From Candidatus Aminicenantota bacterium (lineage in GTDB: Bacteria; Acidobacteriota; Aminicenantia; Aminicenantales; UBA8522), in NCBI GenBank assembly GCA_017886205.1, contig JAFNEO010000057.1:1-64000 (forward strand): a DNA stretch of 64,000 nucleotides, in the 5' to 3' direction. This document shows, piece after piece, positions 26,802 through 34,917 of this stretch. Both the position numbers and the translations under genes were made by a program. Positions within the stretch are counted from its first letter, which is position 1, and the number at the start of each line of letters is the position of its first letter. A model generated the notes under the pieces. It was not told where the DNA came from. It saw only the letters and a program-made list of their open reading frames with translations, and did no database searches.

Positions 26802-28304
26802 TTACCTCTGGCCGTTTTTCAGGTATCGATCCATTTCGGCAGCAGCCAGCCGGCCGTCTCCCATTGCCAGGATGACCGTGGCCCCGCCCCGGACGATATC
26901 CCCTCCGGCGAAGACGCCGGGAATCCCCGTGGCCATCGTCTTCCAGTCCACCTCCAGGTTCCCCCACTTCCCGACTCGGAGCTCCGGCGTCGTCTGGGCC
27001 ATCAGGGGGTTGGGGCTCTGGCCGATGGCCACGACGACCAGGTCCACTTCGGTGATGAACTCGGAACCCGGGATGGGGACCGGCTTGCGCCGTCCCGAAG
27101 AATCCGGCTCGCCGAGCTCCATCCTCAAACACTCCATAGCCTTAACCCGTCCCTTATCGTCGCCGAAATAGCGGAGCGGAGTGGTCAGAAGGTGAAACTC
27201 GATGCCCTCTTCCTCGGCGTGTTTGACCTCTTCTTCACGGGCGGGCATCTCCTGACGGGACCGTCGGTAAATAATCGCCGCCAACTCCGCCCCCAGCCTC
27301 TTGGCGGTCCGGACGGAGTCCATGGCCACGTTGCCGCCGCCGATGACGGCCGCACGCTTCCCCCGGACAACCGGGGTGTCATAAAAGGGAAACTCGTAGG
27401 CACGCATCAAGTTCACCCGGGTCAGGTATTCATTGGCCGAGTAGACCCCGACCAGGTTTTCGCCCGGAATGCGCATGAAGTTGGGCAGCCCGGCCCCGGT
27501 GCCGATAAAAAAGGCGTCATAGCCGTCCTTCTTCAGGTCTTCGAGCGTAGCTGTTTTCCCTACGACGAAGCTCATCCTCAGCTCGACACCGAGTTTCTGG
27601 AGGTAATCGACCTCCGCTTTGAGGATGGCCTTGGGGAGCCGGAACTCGGGAATGCCGTAGACGAGCACCCCGCCGGCGATGTGCAGGGCCTCGAAGATGG
27701 TCACCCGGTGGCCTTTCTTGGCCAGCTCACCGGCCACGGTCAGCCCGGCCGGGCCGGCGCCGATAACGGCCACCCTCGAGCCCGTCGAAGGGGGAATCTC
27801 AGGGAGAAACACCTGGCCTTCCCAGCGCTCGAAATCCGAGATGAACCGCTCCAGATTGCCGATGGCCACGGGAACGCCGGTCGCCTTCCTCAGGTTACAG
27901 ACGATCTCGCACTGCGTCTCCTGGGGGCAGACCCGGCCGCAGATGGCCGGCAGGCTGTTCGTCTCCTTGATCTTGCGGATGCTGGCCACAAGGTCACGCT
28001 TCTCGATGAGCTTGATAAAGCTCGGGATATCGATGGACACAGGGCAGCCGGACACGCACCCGGGGTTGGCGCAATCCCAGCACCGCCGGGCCTCGAGGAC
28101 GGCCGCCTCAACGTCCAGGCCCTTGTTGACCTCCCCGAAGTCGCGGTTTCTCTTCTCGGGTTCGCGCTCGGGCATCTTCTGACGGGGGATCTTCATCCTC
28201 TCCTTGACCGGGAGAGACTTCCGCAGCTCTTTCCGCCATTCCTTGTCGTACCCGGCTTTGAGCCTTTCCTTGAGCTCGGCCGAGATTTCCAGTTTTTCCG
28301 TCAT
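26802..28304 (-). CDS. nfnB: NfnB/GltA-type NADPH-binding flavoprotein subunit
   Basis: 500-residue protein of the NADPH-dependent glutamate synthase small chain family. N-terminal domain with two [4Fe-4S] sites (CWDCANPGCVSGC, about 75-87, and CGRVCPQETQCEIVC), FAD-binding GAGPAGLT and NADPH-binding GGGNVAMDSVRTAKR, then a closing GGDIVRGGATVI FAD segment. Because an NfnA/SudB gene precedes it (28 nt), it is better read as NfnB of the bifurcating NADH-ferredoxin:NADP transhydrogenase than as GltD; no gltB is present. ATG 28304 chosen; a GTG at 28322 lacks an RBS. Confidence 0.85.
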   Translation of the reverse strand: MTEKLEISAELKERLKAGYDKEWRKELRKSLPVKERMKIPRQKMPEREPEKRNRDFGEVNKGLDVEAAVLEARRCWDCANPGCVSGCPVSIDIPSFIKLIEKRDLVASIRKIKETNSLPAICGRVCPQETQCEIVCNLRKATGVPVAIGNLERFISDFERWEGQVFLPEIPPSTGSRVAVIGAGPAGLTVAGELAKKGHRVTIFEALHIAGGVLVYGIPEFRLPKAILKAEVDYLQKLGVELRMSFVVGKTATLEDLKKDGYDAFFIGTGAGLPNFMRIPGENLVGVYSANEYLTRVNLMRAYEFPFYDTPVVRGKRAAVIGGGNVAMDSVRTAKRLGAELAAIIYRRSRQEMPAREEEVKHAEEEGIEFHLLTTPLRYFGDDKGRVKAMECLRMELGEPDSSGRRKPVPIPGSEFITEVDLVVVAIGQSPNPLMAQTTPELRVGKWGNLEVDWKTMATGIPGVFAGGDIVRGGATVILAMGDGRLAAAEMDRYLKNGQR

Positions 28305-28332
28305 CTCCGGCTCTCGTCGCACCCTGTCTCTA

Positions 28333-29166
28333 TCAAGAGAATCGCTCCCTCTCGAAGGCGCACAGCGATTTCACTTCATCATCAAAATAGGACTTGCGGC
28401 GGGCGAAAAGCTCCGGCCAGTCGATGGTGTGGCCGTCGAAATCGGGTCCGTCCACACAAGCGAACTTGGTCTTCCCGTCCGCGCTTACCCGGCAGGCCCC
28501 GCACATGCCCGTCCCATCGACCATGATCGGGTTGAGGCTGACCATGGTCTTCACTCCGGCCGGCCGGGTGGCCTCGGCGCAGCGGTACATCAGATAGGTG
28601 CAGCCGATGGCCACGACCCGGTCGACCTTCTTCTCTTCCTTGAGCAGAGAGTCGAGCTTGTAGGGGATGTATTCCTTGGAATCGTACCGACTGTCCCGCG
28701 CCGAGACAAAGAGCCGGTCACTGACCTTCTTCAGCTTGTCCTCCCAGTAGAAAAGGTAACTGGCCTTGACGTCGATGAGCGTCAGCACGCGGTTTCCGGC
28801 CTTCTTGAGGGCCCGGGCGATGGGATAGATGGCCGCTATCCCGAAACACCCGCCGGCGCAGACCACCGTCCCGAAATTCTGGATATCCGAAGGCCGGCCG
28901 AGCGGGCCGACATAGACGGGCAGGTCATCGCCCGCCTTGAGCAGGGAGAGTTTCTGGGTGCTGGTGCCGACCAGCATAAAGATCGAAGTCACCGACCCTC
29001 GCTTGGCATCCCAATCGGCGATGGTCAGAGGGATCCTCTCCCCCCGTTCATCGGACATCACAATAACAAACTGGCCGGGACGACACTTGCGGGCCACCTC
29101 GGGCGCATGGACCTCGAGTAGATGGATGTTGGGCACCAGTCGCTCCCGGCGCAGGACCTTGGCCAT
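28333..29166 (-). CDS. nfnA: NfnA/SudB-type FAD and [2Fe-2S] subunit
   Basis: 277-residue dihydroorotate dehydrogenase electron-transfer/sulfide dehydrogenase-like subunit. FAD domain with RIPLTIADW, NAD-binding domain with CAGGCFGIAAIYPIARAL, and a C-terminal [2Fe-2S] site in GTGMCGACRV. In NfnAB this subunit handles NADH while NfnB binds NADPH and ferredoxin electrons. The ATG at 29166 shares one base with the TAA stop of the NuoG-like gene (TAATG), so the three are coupled. The upstream extension of the frame is spurious. Confidence 0.85.
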   Translation of the reverse strand: MAKVLRRERLVPNIHLLEVHAPEVARKCRPGQFVIVMSDERGERIPLTIADWDAKRGSVTSIFMLVGTSTQKLSLLKAGDDLPVYVGPLGRPSDIQNFGTVVCAGGCFGIAAIYPIARALKKAGNRVLTLIDVKASYLFYWEDKLKKVSDRLFVSARDSRYDSKEYIPYKLDSLLKEEKKVDRVVAIGCTYLMYRCAEATRPAGVKTMVSLNPIMVDGTGMCGACRVSADGKTKFACVDGPDFDGHTIDWPELFARRKSYFDDEVKSLCAFERERFS

Positions 29167-31526
29167 TATGATTCTCTCTCTATCCTTCCTGTTTTCGGCC
29201 GCGATGTTTTGGTTTTCTCCCTCAGCCTTCTGAGACCCTTGACCTCTTCGCAGAGGTTCAGACCGCGGTAGTAATCGGGAATGTCCACCCAACCCTCAGA
29301 GGCAGGAGAGTCCGAACCGATCCCCCCCGTCCCGCCGGAAGAAGCGAGCGGGATAAGTTGGGAGACGGCTTTCCTGCCCTCCAGCACAAACGACGGCCGG
29401 CCTTTCTTGAGATGATGAGACGAGGTCTCGTGAAGCGAGGGCAGCATCTTGCTCATCTCCTCGGCGATCTCGGCCGCGCTCTGGTAGACAAAATCCTTGC
29501 TCCCCATCTTCTCGGCGAGCCGGCAAAAAATCCACCAATCCGGTCTGGACTCACCCAGGGGTTCGATCAGTCTCTTGTATTTCTGGATTCGTCCTTCGAC
29601 ATTGACGAAGGTCCCTTCTGCCTCCGCCCAGGTCGCGGCGGGAAGGACGACATCGGCCAGCCTGTTGTTCGCACCCTGATAGCAGTCCTGGACGATCAGA
29701 AAGTCAGGGCGGCTTTCGCCCAGCGGGGGAAACCTCCCGGCCAGGTAGAGAGACTGAATCCGGCCTTTCTCGACCTCCTGGACAACTTGGTCAAGGGACA
29801 AACCGTTCGCCGCGCCGGACGGCCAGAGCTCGACAAGCCCCCTCTCGTTATTCTCAAGGGCCAGCGGAATGACCCTGGCTCCGACCAGCTGGGCAAGGTT
29901 CCAGAGCATCCAGCTAGGCCCGGCGGCGTCCGCCCGGCCGACGAATCCGGGACCGCAGAGGAAGACACCGGGCCGGGCCTCGTCGAGAAGACAGGCTGCA
30001 GCTTGGACTTCCTCCGCCGTGAGACCGGCCGAGGAGATGGCTCCTGACGATCTCGCCTGCTCCAGCGAGGCCTTCAGCTCTTCGTATCCGGGGATGGAGG
30101 TCCACTGGTCTTTCGGCCGGTGCTCGAGGAGCCAGCGGCTGAGATAGCCGAGGACCGCCGGCTCACTTCCGGGTTTTGTCCTCAGGGAAAACGTCGCCCA
30201 GCGGTCGAGAGATGACTCGCCCGGATTCCAGACAATGAGCTTGGCCCCCATCTGGACCGCCTTGAGGACGTTGACCCAGAGTATGGGGTGGGAAAGGGCG
30301 ATATCAGTTCCCACCGCCAGAATGACCCCGGCCGCAGAGAGAGAAGCGAGCTCGAAATTGAGCTGGGGTGAAAACCCCTGTTCCTGGAGCACAGTCCGAT
30401 AGGCCGAGGGCGCAGAAGGACTCGGAGAATCAAGCACCGGTTCGGCATTCAGGACGCTCCGGGCGAACTTCCGGGCGACGTACTGGTCCTCCAAACAGAG
30501 TTGAGAAGAGACCACAAAAGCAGGGCCGCGCTCCGGCTTCGCCGTCAACCTTTGAGCGACCAGGTCCAAAGCCTCGTCCCAGCTCACCTCCGCGAGCTCG
30601 CCGTGCCGGCGCAACATCGGCCGAAGGGCCCGCCTCGGAGTGTGGACGACATCCCTGAGCACGAACCGGCCCTTGACACAGGCCTGTCCATTGTTGACCG
30701 TGTCCCCATCTTTGGGAAAGGAACTGATCACCCGGCCTTTTCGCAGGCCGACCTCGAGGGTGCAGCCGACGCTGCAGAGAGGACAAATCGTGCGGCGCGT
30801 CTCGTCGGGAAGACCCTCGCCCTTCAGAGCGCGTTCGGTGAGCGAGCCGGTCGGGCAGACATCGACACAAGCCCCGCAGAATTGACAGCCGGAGTCGAGA
30901 AGCGGCCGGTCCAGGGCCGTTCCGATGACCGCCTGGGGACCCCTGAAAACGACGGTAACAGCTGACGCTCCCCGCACCTCCGCGCACACTCGGACACAGC
31001 GCGCACAGAGAATGCACAGGTTGTAGTTCCGGTCAAAGAAGGGATCTTCCCGGCGGACCTCGAAATTGCGGTAGGAGGCCGGGAACCGGACCCTCTCGAC
31101 CTTGAGCTCCTCAACGACCTCCTGGAGCCGGCACTGGCCGTTTTCAGGGCAGAGCACGCAGCCCGTTACCTCGCCCACTTTGCGGATGGTGGACTTGTAT
31201 TCCTCGCAGCTCTTCTTTTCGGTGCAAATGAGACAGGCATGCGGATGTTCCGAGAGGATGAGCTCCAGCGTCAGCCGCCGGAGTTCCCGGAGCTGGGGCG
31301 TTTCGGTCGTAATCTCCAGGTTCTCCTCGACGGCGGTGCAGCAGGCCGGGACATACCCCCTCCTGCCCTTGATTTCGACGAGGCAGAGCCGGCATCCGCC
31401 GTAGGAAGTCAGTCCGTTGGCCGCACACAGGTTGGGGATACTGATCCCGTGGGATTGAGCCGCTTCGAGCACGGTGGTGCCGGTTTCAGTGACGATCTCC
31501 CGGCCATTTATCTTCAATTTAATCAT
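29166..31526 (-). CDS. NuoG-like multi-cluster subunit with vestigial molybdopterin domain
   Basis: 786-residue iron-sulfur protein. Order: [2Fe-2S] ferredoxin domain (C34, C45, C48, C62 or C63); His-Cys region with two C-x2-C-x5-C motifs in a row (HACLICTEKKSC, then CVLCPENGQC); a double [4Fe-4S] ferredoxin (CILCARCVRVC, CQFCGACVDVC); the MopB CPLCSVGC...C cluster; and a molybdopterin-oxidoreductase fold to the C-terminus. The stretch where formate dehydrogenases carry Cys/Sec-His reads DSPSPSAP, so no catalytic ligand is seen and an electron conduit is more likely than a formate dehydrogenase. Starts inside the NuoF-like gene (8-nt overlap). Confidence 0.8.
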   Translation of the reverse strand: MIKLKINGREIVTETGTTVLEAAQSHGISIPNLCAANGLTSYGGCRLCLVEIKGRRGYVPACCTAVEENLEITTETPQLRELRRLTLELILSEHPHACLICTEKKSCEEYKSTIRKVGEVTGCVLCPENGQCRLQEVVEELKVERVRFPASYRNFEVRREDPFFDRNYNLCILCARCVRVCAEVRGASAVTVVFRGPQAVIGTALDRPLLDSGCQFCGACVDVCPTGSLTERALKGEGLPDETRRTICPLCSVGCTLEVGLRKGRVISSFPKDGDTVNNGQACVKGRFVLRDVVHTPRRALRPMLRRHGELAEVSWDEALDLVAQRLTAKPERGPAFVVSSQLCLEDQYVARKFARSVLNAEPVLDSPSPSAPSAYRTVLQEQGFSPQLNFELASLSAAGVILAVGTDIALSHPILWVNVLKAVQMGAKLIVWNPGESSLDRWATFSLRTKPGSEPAVLGYLSRWLLEHRPKDQWTSIPGYEELKASLEQARSSGAISSAGLTAEEVQAAACLLDEARPGVFLCGPGFVGRADAAGPSWMLWNLAQLVGARVIPLALENNERGLVELWPSGAANGLSLDQVVQEVEKGRIQSLYLAGRFPPLGESRPDFLIVQDCYQGANNRLADVVLPAATWAEAEGTFVNVEGRIQKYKRLIEPLGESRPDWWIFCRLAEKMGSKDFVYQSAAEIAEEMSKMLPSLHETSSHHLKKGRPSFVLEGRKAVSQLIPLASSGGTGGIGSDSPASEGWVDIPDYYRGLNLCEEVKGLRRLREKTKTSRPKTGRIERES

Positions 31527-33261
31527 GTTGGCGTTTCTTTGTCTTCCGTCCGGTCGGAGGGGCTTTTGGGCTGGGCAGAGAGACGAGCTCCTTGCAGACC
31601 CCGGCGGGGCACTTTCTTTGCTTGATGTGCTCGACGTACTCCTGCCGGAAATGGCGGAGTGTGGAAAGCACGGGGTTGGGGGCCGACTGTCCCAGCCCGC
31701 AGAGCGAGGCCACCCTAATAGAATCACCCAGTTCCTCAAGCCGAGCCAGATCCTCCTCTTTTCCTTCTCCCCGGGTGATCCGGACCAGAATATCGTGCAT
31801 CTGTCGTGTCCCGACTCGGCAGGGGACACACTTCCCGCAGGATTCCTCTTGGGTAAAGTGCATGTAGTGGCGGGCCAGGTCCACCATGCAGGTCGTTTCG
31901 TCCATGACGATCATCCCGCCCGAGCCCATCGTCGAGCCGGCCTGGACGAGGTTGTCGTAGTCGATGGCCAGGTCCAGAAACTCGGCGGGCAGGAATCCTC
32001 CTGCCGGACCGCCGGTCTGGACGGCCTTAAACTGCTTTCCGTCCTTGATGCCGCCGCCGATATCATAGATGATCTCGCGGAGCTTAATCCCCATGGGGAC
32101 CTCGACCTGGCCGCCGTGGCGGATTTTCCCGACAAGGGAAAAGATCTTCGTGCCCTTGCTCTTGGGGGTCCCGATCTGGCTGTACCACTCGGCGCCCCGC
32201 CTGATGATCAGGGGCACGTTGGCCCAGGTCTCGACGTTGTTGATGTTGGTCGGATAACCCCACAGACCGGACTGGGCCGGGAACGGAGGACGCTGCCGGG
32301 AGACGGCCCGCCGCCCCTCGATCGAGGCCATCAGTGAGGTCTCTTCGCCACAGACATAAGCACCCGCGCCCTCGACGATCTGGATATCGAAGTGGAACTC
32401 CGAACCAAGGATGGACTTCCCGAGCAGGCCGTGCTTCCGGGCCTGGTCCCGGGCGATGGTGACCTGCCGCACGGCCTGCGGAGCCTCCATCCGGACATAG
32501 ATGTACGCTTCGGCCGTGCCGATGGCGTAGGCACCGATGATCATACCCTCGATGACGCTGTGGGGATTGGCCACCAAGATGCTGCGGTCCATGTAGGTCC
32601 CGGGATTCCCTTCATCGGCGTTGCAGATGATGTATCTCCGGTCGGCGACCTCATTGCGGCAGAACTGCCATTTCTTTCCCGTCGGGAAGCCGGCCCCTCC
32701 CCTTCCCCGCAGGCCGGCGGAGTCGATCTCACGGATCACCTCCTCGGCCGTCATGTCGAAAAGGACCTTGGCCAGGGCTTGGTATCCATCGGCCAGAATA
32801 TAGTCCTCGATCCGGTCTGGATCGATGCGCAGGTTGTCCTCGGTGAGCAGCCGCGTCTGCTTCCGGTAAAAGGGGATCTCTTTCTGGAGCGCATACCGGC
32901 GGCCGGTCTTGGAGTCCGCATAAACCAGGGGCTCGACCACTTTATTTTTGAGGATGGTCTTCTCGATGATCGAGGGGATATCTTCCGGCTTCAGCCGGCC
33001 ATAGTAGATCCCCTCGGGATAGATGACGATGTTGGGCTCCAGCTCACAAAACCCATGACAGCCCGTGACCTGCATCCCGACCGTATCCCGGAGGCCACGC
33101 CTGTCGAGCTCCCGGTCAAGGGCTTCGATGATGCCGAGGGAGCCGCTCGCCCGACCGCAAGTCCCGTTGGAAACGACCACGGTCTTTTTGGGAACGGACC
33201 GTTCCTCGAGGATCCGGGCTTTCCAGGCCGTCAACTGAGAAGGGTGGGTGAGCATTTTCAC
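31519..33261 (-). CDS. NuoF/HydB-like NADH-oxidising flavoprotein subunit
   Basis: 580-residue subunit. N-terminal thioredoxin-like [2Fe-2S] domain (to about 120; GTCGRASGS and GCHGFCELEP), then the NuoF core with GRGGAGFPTGKKW for NADH/FMN and the [4Fe-4S] motif ESCGKCVPCRVGT. Bifurcating HydB proteins continue into a C-terminal 2x[4Fe-4S] ferredoxin domain. Here the chain ends about 20 residues after CPAGVCKEL in a Pro/Lys-rich tail, so that domain is missing. Start is GTG at 33261; an ATG two codons later is an alternative. It is 6 nt after the NuoE-like gene. Confidence 0.85.
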   Translation of the reverse strand: MKMLTHPSQLTAWKARILEERSVPKKTVVVSNGTCGRASGSLGIIEALDRELDRRGLRDTVGMQVTGCHGFCELEPNIVIYPEGIYYGRLKPEDIPSIIEKTILKNKVVEPLVYADSKTGRRYALQKEIPFYRKQTRLLTEDNLRIDPDRIEDYILADGYQALAKVLFDMTAEEVIREIDSAGLRGRGGAGFPTGKKWQFCRNEVADRRYIICNADEGNPGTYMDRSILVANPHSVIEGMIIGAYAIGTAEAYIYVRMEAPQAVRQVTIARDQARKHGLLGKSILGSEFHFDIQIVEGAGAYVCGEETSLMASIEGRRAVSRQRPPFPAQSGLWGYPTNINNVETWANVPLIIRRGAEWYSQIGTPKSKGTKIFSLVGKIRHGGQVEVPMGIKLREIIYDIGGGIKDGKQFKAVQTGGPAGGFLPAEFLDLAIDYDNLVQAGSTMGSGGMIVMDETTCMVDLARHYMHFTQEESCGKCVPCRVGTRQMHDILVRITRGEGKEEDLARLEELGDSIRVASLCGLGQSAPNPVLSTLRHFRQEYVEHIKQRKCPAGVCKELVSLPSPKAPPTGRKTKKRQHD

Positions 33262-33267
33262 GGGGGC

Positions 33268-33729
33268 CTACTTCCGCTTCCTGTATTCCGCGATGATGGA
33301 GTGCACGTCTTCGACCGAAACTCGGGAATAATATGTGCCGTTGATGACAACTGTCGGCCCGATGGCGCAACAGCCTAGGCAATTGACCGTATCCAGCGTG
33401 AACATCCGGTCCGGTGTCGTCCCCCCCGGCTCGACTCCCAGCTCCTTTTTCATCTCGTCGAAGACCCCGGCGCCTCCGCGGACATGGCAGGAAGTGCCCT
33501 GACAGACAGTCACCAGGTGTTTGCCGCGGGGCTGCAGTCGAAAAGCTTTATAAAACGTCAGCACTCCGTACACTTCATTCTCGGTGGTGTTCAGATGCTC
33601 GGCGATGCGGCGGACGGCCTGGGCGGGGATGTAGCCGTACTCGGCCTGAACCTTGTGCAGGATTTGGGTCAGGTCCTTCTGCTCGCGGCCGAATCCCCGC
33701 AGAAGGTCATCCATCTCAACACCAGTCAT
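33268..33729 (-). CDS. NuoE/HydC-like [2Fe-2S] subunit
   Basis: 153-residue thioredoxin-fold subunit that pairs with NuoF. N-terminal helical part (LTQILHKVQAEYGYIP, typical), then the [2Fe-2S] ligands in CQGTSC and CLGCC. Length matches NuoE/HydC. First electron-transfer gene after ald (7 nt). AAGGAT RBS just upstream of the ATG at 33729. Confidence 0.9.
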   Translation of the reverse strand: MTGVEMDDLLRGFGREQKDLTQILHKVQAEYGYIPAQAVRRIAEHLNTTENEVYGVLTFYKAFRLQPRGKHLVTVCQGTSCHVRGGAGVFDEMKKELGVEPGGTTPDRMFTLDTVNCLGCCAIGPTVVINGTYYSRVSVEDVHSIIAEYRKRK

Positions 33730-33736
33730 TGATCCT

Positions 33737-34849
33737 TCAGGCCGAGAAAAGATCCCGGCAGTCCAAGCCGAAACGCTCGGCGATGTTTTTCTTGGTGAGA
33801 TGGCCCCGTCCCATGTAGACTCCCCGGCTGAGAGCCTTATTTTCCTGGATGGCTTGATCGATGCCGAGCGTGCCGATGGCGTGCAGGTAATGGACGATCA
33901 GGTTGGAGAGGACCTTAGTCGAGGTCCGACTGACCGCCGCGGTGATGTTGGGAACGCAGTAGTGGATGACGCCTTCGTCGATATAGGTCGGATGCTCGAG
34001 TGTGGTCGGACGGCTGGCCTCGATGCAGCCGCCGTGATCGATGGCCAGGTCGATGATGACCGACCCTTTTTTCATGGCCTTGACCATCTCGCGGGTGATC
34101 ATCACGGGGGCCCTCTCTCCGGGCCGGAGGACGGCGCCGATGAGGACGTCGGCCACCTTGGCCATCCGGGCCAGGTTGTACTTGCTCCCCATCAGGGTGA
34201 CGGCGCGCCCGCCGGTCATCTCCTCGATCCTTCTCAACCTCTCCATGTTGTGGCCGACGACGATGGTGTGGGCACCGGCACCGAGCATCGCCCGGCAGGC
34301 GCTCCGGGACAGTACGCCGCTCCCGACGATCACGACCGTCGCCGGGGCAACGCTGACGACACCGCCCAGGATGGCCCCGCGGCCGCCTTGGTTGGTCTGG
34401 AGGTAGTGACCGGCGATGGCCAGGCACATCTGCCCGGCAACCTCGCTCAAGCTCTCGTAGAACGGCAGAACATCGTCGTCGTCCTGGATGATTTCGTAGC
34501 CGATCATGATGACATTTTTCTTGAGGAGCTCCTCGACGATCGCCTTCTTGGCGATAGCCAGATGATGAAAACCGAGGAGGATCTGGTTCGCCTTGACCAG
34601 CCGGCATTCTTCCTGGTTGAGAGGAGAGATGTTCAGGACGATGTCGGACCGGCCGAAGACCTCCTCTTTGGTGAAAACGATGTGGGCTCCCTGCGCGATG
34701 AACTCCTCATTGGTATATCCGGCCTTCAGACCGGCCCCGGCTTGGACATAGACCTTATGCCCTTTCTCGACCAAGAAGGACACGCCGCTCGGGTTGAGAC
34801 CGACCCGGTTCTCTATTTTTGCGCTCTCGTTGATGATTCCGATTTCCAT
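33737..34849 (-). CDS. ald: alanine dehydrogenase
   Basis: 370-residue NAD-dependent enzyme converting L-alanine and water to pyruvate, ammonia and NADH. Substrate lysine/arginine region ESAKIENRVGLNP near the N-terminus, catalytic histidine context GFHHLAIAKKAI, Rossmann motif VVIVGSGVLSRSA (the second glycine of the usual GGGxxG shifted) and the C-terminal HYCVPNITAAVSRTST. Good RBS (AAGGAGG) and promoter upstream. It heads the operon with nuoE/F/G-like and nfnAB, so NADH from alanine may feed that complex directly. Confidence 0.92.
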   Translation of the reverse strand: MEIGIINESAKIENRVGLNPSGVSFLVEKGHKVYVQAGAGLKAGYTNEEFIAQGAHIVFTKEEVFGRSDIVLNISPLNQEECRLVKANQILLGFHHLAIAKKAIVEELLKKNVIMIGYEIIQDDDDVLPFYESLSEVAGQMCLAIAGHYLQTNQGGRGAILGGVVSVAPATVVIVGSGVLSRSACRAMLGAGAHTIVVGHNMERLRRIEEMTGGRAVTLMGSKYNLARMAKVADVLIGAVLRPGERAPVMITREMVKAMKKGSVIIDLAIDHGGCIEASRPTTLEHPTYIDEGVIHYCVPNITAAVSRTSTKVLSNLIVHYLHAIGTLGIDQAIQENKALSRGVYMGRGHLTKKNIAERFGLDCRDLFSA

Positions 34850-34872
34850 CTATTCCTCCTTAAAAAAGACTT

Positions 34873-34901
34873 CCTATATTACCAAAACAAGAACCATTCA
34901 A
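34873..34901 (-). promoter_or_regulatory. promoter of the ald-nuoEFG-nfnAB operon
   Basis: Minus-strand TTGAAT (34896-34901), a 17-nt spacer and TATAGG (34873-34878), 23 nt before the ald ATG. A shifted pair TTGTTG/TAATAT, also 17 nt apart, overlaps it. Confidence 0.5.
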
Positions 34902-34917
34902 CAACTGAATCTCCCCC

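Noticed and set aside
26802..28304. Glutamate synthase small subunit GltD
   Set aside because: No gltB is present and an NfnA gene directly precedes it, so NfnB is the better reading.
29166..31526. Formate dehydrogenase alpha subunit
   Set aside because: The MopB domain is there, but the Cys/Sec-His catalytic segment is replaced and FDH accessory genes are missing.
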